The notes beneath the pieces were generated by a model that was given only the letters and a program-made list of their open reading frames with translations, was not told the origin of the DNA and did not search any database. DNA of 64,000 bases from Chrysogorgia sp. JL179-B06 (taxonomy: Eukaryota > Cnidaria > Anthozoa > Scleralcyonacea > Chrysogorgiidae), in the NCBI GenBank assembly GCA_035772405.1, contig JAYKKM010000121.1, positions 124,001 through 188,000 on the forward strand. Direction: 5' to 3'. Shown piece by piece: positions 59,001-64,000 of this stretch. Numbering within the stretch: position 1 is the first letter of the stretch; each line of letters starts with the position of its first letter. Both the position numbers and the translations under genes were made by a program.

Positions 59001-60068
59001 GTTATAAATGTGCTGTGGATAAATGTAATAAATGTGAACATAATGAAAGCGATCGATACTTGACGGGTACTTGGACTAGTGTTGAGATTCATGTTGCTAT
59101 AGATAAGGGATATAAAATAATTGCTCTTTACGAAATATATCATTTTGAACGCAAAGAAAAAATCTTTTCACAATACGTAAATCAATTTTTAAAAATCAAA
59201 CAAGAATCTTCAGGAATTCCTACGGATTGTTTGAACGCAGATGGAAGTAAAAATGATGATAAAATTAAACAGTATTGTAATGATTATTTAAAAAATGAAA
59301 ATGTTTTTTTAGATAAAGACAAAATAGAGAAAAACCCCGGATTAAGAACTATTGCAAAAACATTTTTAAATTCGTTATGGGGAAAATTTGCTCAAAACGA
59401 AAATAATACACAAGTGTGTTTTTTTAAACGATTATGAAGAATTATTAAATATTGCCAATGATAAAAGTAAAAAATTAACATCGATGGAATTTATAAACGA
59501 AACATTATTACGTTGTACGTATGAAAAAATTGATGATGCAACAACCCCTCTAAAAACGGGAAATGTAATCATTGCATGTTTTGTTACTGCATATGCAGGT
59601 TTGAAATTATACGAGTTACTCGTTAAATTAGACGATCGCGTTTTATATTTTGATACAGATTCTGTTATTTATATATCTGATGAAAATAATTATACTGATG
59701 TTAAAACGGGAAAATATTTAGGAGATTTAACGAATGAATTAAATGAAAATGAATGGATAACAAATTTTTGTTCAACGGGTCCAAAATGTTACGCGTATAT
59801 AACTAATTTAAATCAGGAATGTATTCATGTGAAAGGTTTTACTTTAAAAAATGAAACAATAAAAGAAAAATTGAATTTTTTATCCTTGACACAATGTGTT
59901 AAAAATCAAGATCAGATCATCGAAATTAAATATCACAATAAAATATGTAAAGATAAACTGAATCATATTTTTATTGAGGATGAAATAAAAAAATTTTCAT
60001 TTACATTTAATAAACGTGTTGTTAAAAATAATTTTAATACGATTCCGTTTGGATTTTTAGATAACTGA
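56015..60068 (+). pseudogene. polB: Copy B: protein-primed family B DNA polymerase, broken
   Basis: Frame 56015-58279 carries the zinc-finger-like part and Exo motifs (DFETK, HNGGRFDT, SDVDIL). The reading continues after a stop/frameshift at 58275-58290 with GYRGGVKQS and FHGCFYHGCPKC. After a second shift in the A run near 58650, polymerase motif A (TSLYP) is seen, then NSLWGK (motif B) in 58847-59437. After a third shift near 59425, DTDSVIY (motif C) follows in 59388-60068. The first two breaks lie where copy A is also broken. The C-terminus (FSFTFNKRV to FGFLDN), deleted in copy A, is present. Confidence 0.85.
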
Positions 60069-60069
60069 A

Positions 60070-60747
60070 ATGAACAATGTTTCATTACCATTTCAACACC
60101 CTTTTATGTTAACGTTATGTGGACCTAGTCAAAGTGGGAAAACATATTGGATATTACAATTATTGAAAAATATTAACATTATGATTACACCAGCAATTGT
60201 TAAAATTGTTTATTTATATTCAATTTATCAACCTCTGTACGCTGAAATGGAAAAAGTTCTTGCGGAAAAAACAGATATTAGTGTTGAATTTATCGATTGT
60301 CAAAAGGGTATTCCCCGCATTACCGATATACAAACGAATACCTGTGAAAATACGTTAATAATATTAGATGATCTCATGTTAGTTGCAACATCATCAAAGG
60401 AAAATCTTGAAAGAATAGATAATATTGCAACTCAAGATGTCCATCATCGTAATGTTAGTGTTATTTTTACATGTCAAAATTTAACATATGGAAATGGTAA
60501 ATTGCGAAATTTACGTGTCAATAGTCAATATTATGTTATGTTTAAAAATTTAAGCGATTATAATAATATGTATACGATATGTGATAATAAAAAAATTAAT
60601 AGAAATAGATTTAATAAAGTATTAAGTGAAATTAATGAGAAACCCTATGGTTATTTGGTATTTGATAATTGTAGAAAAGGGTATGAAAATTGTAGAATTA
60701 GAACCAATGTATTTCCACATGAATCAACGATAATCTATGATTTGTAA
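60070..60747 (+). CDS. Copy B: A32-type packaging ATPase, intact
   Basis: 225 residues. Walker A GPSQSGKT (18-25), Walker B TLIILDDLM (Asp100-Asp101), VHHRNVSVIFTCQNL and a conserved end FPHESTIIYDL. It is shorter and distinct from the Polinton ATPase at 45297 and closer in style to adintovirus-type enzymes (SHH-N-SVI-QNL). It starts right after PolB stops, so the two are probably co-transcribed. Confidence 0.88.
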   Translation: MNNVSLPFQHPFMLTLCGPSQSGKTYWILQLLKNINIMITPAIVKIVYLYSIYQPLYAEMEKVLAEKTDISVEFIDCQKGIPRITDIQTNTCENTLIILDDLMLVATSSKENLERIDNIATQDVHHRNVSVIFTCQNLTYGNGKLRNLRVNSQYYVMFKNLSDYNNMYTICDNKKINRNRFNKVLSEINEKPYGYLVFDNCRKGYENCRIRTNVFPHESTIIYDL

Positions 60748-60818
60748 ATAAATGTAAAAAGAAAAAATAAATGTTTCTTAAAAAAAATAAAAGAGTTGTT
60801 GAAATTTTTTTAAAAAAG

Positions 60819-60827
60819 TATATATAG
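60819..60827 (+). promoter_or_regulatory. TATA-like box before basic protein gene (copy B)
   Basis: TATATATAG about 37 bp before the ATG at 60864, matching copy A at 7384-7392. Confidence 0.4.
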
Positions 60828-60863
60828 TATGGGGTATATTGTGTATGATTTTTTTTAAAAATC

Positions 60864-61070
60864 ATGGCAAGAAGACGATATAGAAGCAGGGGGGTCTCTA
60901 GAAAAAAGAAACAAAAAGGGGGTAGTGCTCTAGATATTTTTGGACCCTTGGGATCGTTAGTTGGAAATCAATTGGGAATTGGTATTCGAAAAAGAAAAAG
61001 AAAACAAAAAGGGGGATTCATTTTGGGTTTAATAAAAAAAATACAAAACGAACACCAAAAAAGAAAATAA
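60864..61070 (+). CDS. Copy B: arginine/lysine-rich core-like protein
   Basis: 68 residues: MARRRYRSRG, KKKQKGG, then IFGPLGSLVGNQLG, RKRKRKQKGG and a lysine-rich amphipathic end (ILGLIKKIQNEHQKRK). Likely a DNA-binding virion peptide with KGG steps as possible protease targets. About 60 bp unique to copy B follow the stop. Confidence 0.6.
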   Translation: MARRRYRSRGVSRKKKQKGGSALDIFGPLGSLVGNQLGIGIRKRKRKQKGGFILGLIKKIQNEHQKRK

Positions 61071-61217
61071 AAAGGAGGGTAGGGTACGTGGGTCCATCGG
61101 TCCGACATTCCCCAGGAGGGTAAAGAGCATGTCAACATTAGTAAGAAAAAGATATGGGTACCAGTGTTACCCTTAGAAAAAATATAAACAGTGTAAATAA
61201 GTTAATTTTTTGTTTAA

Positions 61218-61832
61218 TTAAAAATTGGCATTATTAAAACTACAACATGACTGATTGTTATTACTCTTCTTACAATTTTTTTTACATTTTTTATTATATA
61301 TTCCTACGAGTACACGACCTAAAATTGTTTCTATTTTTTTTTTTAATTTAATATCGTTTTTTAGTTTAATACGTTCATTTTTAAATATTTTTTGTTTATT
61401 ATTATTTTCGATTTCATTACGACATTGATTGTATAAATATAATAAACTCCAATTTCCACACACGGCTGTATTTTTGGATTGTAATTGTTTACTTTGAATA
61501 TATTGAAATGTTAGTCCTTTTTTTACACTATAATCATACCAATATTCACGTTTATAAAACGAGACATCTTTTGCAAAACTATCAAAAAAATTCATATGTT
61601 TTTCTTTATCCACCCATATAGCAATCCAATGTTGACCGTTTTGATCTGCTTCATCCGTATTCCAAATCCAACACGAGGGATAATAAATTTTTTTAGGAAA
61701 AATATTTGCAGGAAATGTACCCAAATAATATCTATTTAAAAACTTATTTATTTTTGAAATTTTATTAATCTCGTTCGTAAATAAAAATTGGGTTAAAAAA
61801 CAATGTAAATTCATTGCTTTTTGCGTCGCCAT
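61218..61832 (-). CDS. Copy B: adenain-like cysteine protease
   Basis: 204 residues, intact. Putative catalytic His68 (GQHWIAIW), Asp84 (FFDSF), Gln118 (KQLQSK) and Cys125 (VCGNWS). The ladder His-Asp-Gln-Cys and its spacing follow family C5. Both copies keep this gene open although most neighbours are damaged. Overlaps the next gene by 22 bases. Confidence 0.87.
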   Translation of the reverse strand: MATQKAMNLHCFLTQFLFTNEINKISKINKFLNRYYLGTFPANIFPKKIYYPSCWIWNTDEADQNGQHWIAIWVDKEKHMNFFDSFAKDVSFYKREYWYDYSVKKGLTFQYIQSKQLQSKNTAVCGNWSLLYLYNQCRNEIENNNKQKIFKNERIKLKNDIKLKKKIETILGRVLVGIYNKKCKKNCKKSNNNQSCCSFNNANF

Positions 61833-62488
61833 TTTCTTTGTGTTGTATAGGGCTGCGTTGAGGGTATAGGAATGTGGGTGGTGAGTGATGTAGAGGGTTC
61901 TTCGTGACTCGCAAGACCCGGTTTTCCCAAATTTATATAACGTTGTCGTAATTTTATATTTCGTATATAATGGGCGGGCATATGTAATTTTTTCAATTCT
62001 TTTAAAGCAGCCGCCTGCTTTTGTTGTGTAAGATTGAACATGTTTTGTTTGCTGACATTATGCGTTAAATCGTATAATAAATCATGATGGTTTATTGCAA
62101 CACCGTTTATTTTTATTATATCTGTACCCCCAATTTTAATTTTTTTCCTTTCAAGAAATTCTTTTATTTGTTGACCACTTGTCACAGTCGGTGTTTTCCT
62201 TACTTCGGGTGATTCATCATTGGTCACCTCATTTTCAAGTTCATTACTTTTTCTTTTCATATTTTGTTGTCTTTTTAAAAAACTAACCATACTCTCTGCG
62301 ACACGTTGATCATTATTAACTTTTTTCATTTCGTCTTTCATTTTATTTTTACTTTCAATAAGTTCGAAATTATTTTTGTTGTTAATTCCCTGCAATAATT
62401 TTTCGTTTTCATGATCAGTTTTGATTAAATCTAAAATTTCATTTAATTTACTCGGATTAATTAATTGCATTTTATTTACTTCGGTCAT
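61811..62488 (-). CDS. Copy B: charged helical protein with internal double glycine
   Basis: 225 residues, MTEVNKMQLINPSKLNE to RKWRRKKQ. Helical and lysine/glutamate-rich up to about 115, then KIKIGGTDIIKINGVAINHH (a possible protease site between two modules), then a helix ending with a Pro/Thr/Ser-rich tail. Position between protease and acidic protein suits a minor structural protein. Family not recognised. Confidence 0.65.
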   Translation of the reverse strand: MTEVNKMQLINPSKLNEILDLIKTDHENEKLLQGINNKNNFELIESKNKMKDEMKKVNNDQRVAESMVSFLKRQQNMKRKSNELENEVTNDESPEVRKTPTVTSGQQIKEFLERKKIKIGGTDIIKINGVAINHHDLLYDLTHNVSKQNMFNLTQQKQAAALKELKKLHMPAHYIRNIKLRQRYINLGKPGLASHEEPSTSLTTHIPIPSTQPYTTQRKWRRKKQ

Positions 62489-63032
62489 TTTTTTTTATTT
62501 GTTGGTTAAGTAATTTGTATGCTTTTTGATATATGTTGATTATACGAAAATCCTCAGATAATAATATTTTTAAATCTTTTTCTTTTATTTTGTTCTTTGA
62601 AAACTTATTCAAAATATATTTATTATCACTGGAAAGTTGGATAGAAATTTTTTTATTTAAAATATTTTTAGCAATGTATTGTAATTTATTAATTAATTGA
62701 GAATCTAACAACGTATTTTTTTTATCAATATCTGCTTTAAGATATTTTTTTAACGATGGTAAAAAATCCTTTTTTTTTTTTTCAAAAGCTTTTTTCTTTA
62801 TTTTATTTAATTGAACTAATGTTTCTAAAAATTTTAAATCATCTTCGCAACTTGATGAAGAAGAAGTAACGGAACTTTCACTATCCATTTCATCACTAAC
62901 ATCATCGCTAACAACATCGCTATCATTTTCACTATCAACTTCCTCCTCATCATCATCATCTCTTGAATTATCATTTTTTTCGTCTTTTTTTACCTCTTCT
63001 TTATTTAATTCATCATTTTTTTCTTCATTCAT
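62472..63032 (-). CDS. Copy B: acidic-to-basic 186-residue protein
   Basis: Residues 1-70 are dominated by Asp, Glu and Ser (DDDDEEEVDSENDSD, SSVTSSSSSCEDD). The rest is lysine-rich and helical (KKKAFEKKKKDFLPSLKKYL, ending QQIKKNDRSK). Strong charge segregation suggests an electrostatic scaffold or histone-chaperone-like role, which is inference. Overlaps the following gene by 17 bases. Confidence 0.65.
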   Translation of the reverse strand: MNEEKNDELNKEEVKKDEKNDNSRDDDDEEEVDSENDSDVVSDDVSDEMDSESSVTSSSSSCEDDLKFLETLVQLNKIKKKAFEKKKKDFLPSLKKYLKADIDKKNTLLDSQLINKLQYIAKNILNKKISIQLSSDNKYILNKFSKNKIKEKDLKILLSEDFRIINIYQKAYKLLNQQIKKNDRSK

Positions 63033-63037
63033 TTTTT

Positions 63038-63169
63038 TTATGCGTAAACTGAAAACGGTGGAAATACAAGAATATGTTCACGATTTAGTGGTATTTTGTT
63101 AATAACTGGTTTTTTTATTTTTGGTTTATTTATTCTATTCTTTGTTGTAATGGGTTTTGTGTTCTTCAT
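63038..63169 (-). CDS. Copy B: 43-residue basic peptide
   Basis: MKNTKPITTKNR to FPPFSVYA; conserved with copy A (9504-9635). Located 5 bp from the start of the acidic protein gene. Possible core peptide; weak support. Confidence 0.4.
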   Translation of the reverse strand: MKNTKPITTKNRINKPKIKKPVINKIPLNREHILVFPPFSVYA

Positions 63170-63205
63170 TTTTTTTGTACATCCCCTTGTTACAAATGTT
63201 GATAA

Positions 63206-64000
63206 TTAAATGCTGTGTAATAATCTTGCAGGGGTATTTAACCCCACTCTAATTTCATTTCGAAATTCACCAACAAATATTAACGCACCTACAACTGTAT
63301 TTTGAGAAAAATGAAAATCCACATTAACATTTCCCGACGGTCTTATGGGTAATACTGCAAGATGAGAGTCTCTATTATCTGTTAAATCAAATGCTAATAT
63401 AGAATACCCGTTTATAAAGTCATTATAAGTCATGGGCATTTCTGAATAGTTACGATTTAATACCGAGCGTAATTTTGAGTAAGCTTCAGCATGATTTTTA
63501 ATTCTCCCGACAACAGCGTTATTTACTGAAACTTCAACATTATCATAATTAGGCCAGTTAAACTCAAAAATATTATGAGTATATGATCCGTTCCAATTTG
63601 CTAATGGAGAAAATACAATATATAAACGTGTAGGAACGCTACCATTAAACACATCGATTACTTGATGTGAATTTCGTCCTGCAGCTACTGATTCAGTAAT
63701 ACAACGATAATTGGTTGTATAATATAATGTTTCTTTATTATGGGTCACCATCCCTATATTAAGAGCATTTGATAATTGTTTTTTGGGTTTAAATACAGGA
63801 ATTTTTATTTTAAAATCATCTACGGTAATTATAGTATCAGCAACGGGCATATCAGCATGATCGGCACCCATCATTACAATTGTATTTAATGCCCGCGTTA
63901 AACGTAATTCAACTTTATACGCTGTAGGAATATATATTTCAGCACCCCCTTCGCTAAATAATGAACAATCAATCTCATCTATCAAATTCTGCGATTGATT
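63206..64000 (-). CDS. Copy B: major capsid protein, C-terminal part
   Basis: The frame is open to the window edge; the first ATG seen (63985) is internal because coding sequence continues upstream (QNLIDEID). Beta-rich with ELRLTRALNTIVMMG, FDLTDNRDSHLAVLPIRPSG and VDFHFSQNT, then FVGEFRNEIRVGL near the end. The closing pattern, with a polar linker before the last strands, is that of the second jelly roll of double jelly-roll capsid proteins. Assignment is by pattern and by neighbours (protease, ATPase). The N-terminal half is outside. Confidence 0.65.
   Translation of the reverse strand, partial: NQSQNLIDEIDCSLFSEGGAEIYIPTAYKVELRLTRALNTIVMMGADHADMPVADTIITVDDFKIKIPVFKPKKQLSNALNIGMVTHNKETLYYTTNYRCITESVAAGRNSHQVIDVFNGSVPTRLYIVFSPLANWNGSYTHNIFEFNWPNYDNVEVSVNNAVVGRIKNHAEAYSKLRSVLNRNYSEMPMTYNDFINGYSILAFDLTDNRDSHLAVLPIRPSGNVNVDFHFSQNTVVGALIFVGEFRNEIRVGLNTPARLLHSI

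Overview
The window reads as nuclear DNA of an animal, most likely a cnidarian and possibly an anthozoan (inference). It has GT-AG-like splice signals, a Polinton/Maverick, a Penelope-like retroelement end, MITEs, tRNA-derived repeats and long microsatellites. No bacterial operon logic or ribosome-binding sites are visible. Most coding capacity belongs to integrated virus-like elements rather than to the host.

Layout. (1) 1-9749: copy A of a very AT-rich adintovirus/Polinton-like virus relic. It carries a SET-domain gene, protein-primed DNA polymerase, packaging ATPase, basic core-like protein, adenain-type protease and the tail of a major capsid gene, and is heavily decayed. The capsid gene is cut at 9749 by a 238-bp satellite array (9750-10795) followed by a TA microsatellite. 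(2) 11003-16230: non-autonomous transposons, a DUF3504/Crypton-like pseudogene, a MITE holding a tRNA-like sequence, a Penelope-like GIY-YIG fragment with a hammerhead-ribozyme-like motif, a 41-base G run and decayed host-like coding fragments. (3) 16240-23330: a noncoding 3.2-3.8 kb unit present twice in tandem. (4) 23350-25600: foldback elements and an LTR-like stretch. (5) 25600-27568 and 46975 to about 53300: an AT-rich virus-like or accessory-gene region sharing a recurrent GGGATTAGT motif. It holds a tandem array of small genes, a proline-rich protein whose first 14 residues imitate the histone H3 tail, and a candidate Bcl-2-like protein. (6) 27569-46974: a near-complete 19.4-kb Polinton inserted into that array, with 751-bp terminal inverted repeats and a 6-bp target duplication (AGAGAT). 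(7) 53306-64000: copy B of the same virus relic as copy A, better preserved and running off the window end inside the major capsid gene.

How the genes fit. The Polinton encodes its own replication (PolB), integration (chromodomain integrase), packaging (ATPase) and virion proteins (double jelly-roll capsid, duplicated penton-like protein, duplicated membrane-active protein, fibre-like protein). Its cargo includes thymidine kinase and a BRO-N/nuclease gene. No protease was recognised in it. Copies A and B encode PolB, ATPase, protease, capsid and core-like proteins, but no integrase is visible in the window. The array region next to copy B may be the accessory-gene end of the same virus (inference). 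If so, an H3-tail mimic, a SET methyltransferase and a Bcl-2-like protein would sit in one virus lineage.

Many frame breaks in copies A and B and in the flanks are single-base changes in homopolymer runs. They may be true decay or long-read assembly errors, and this limits every pseudogene call here.
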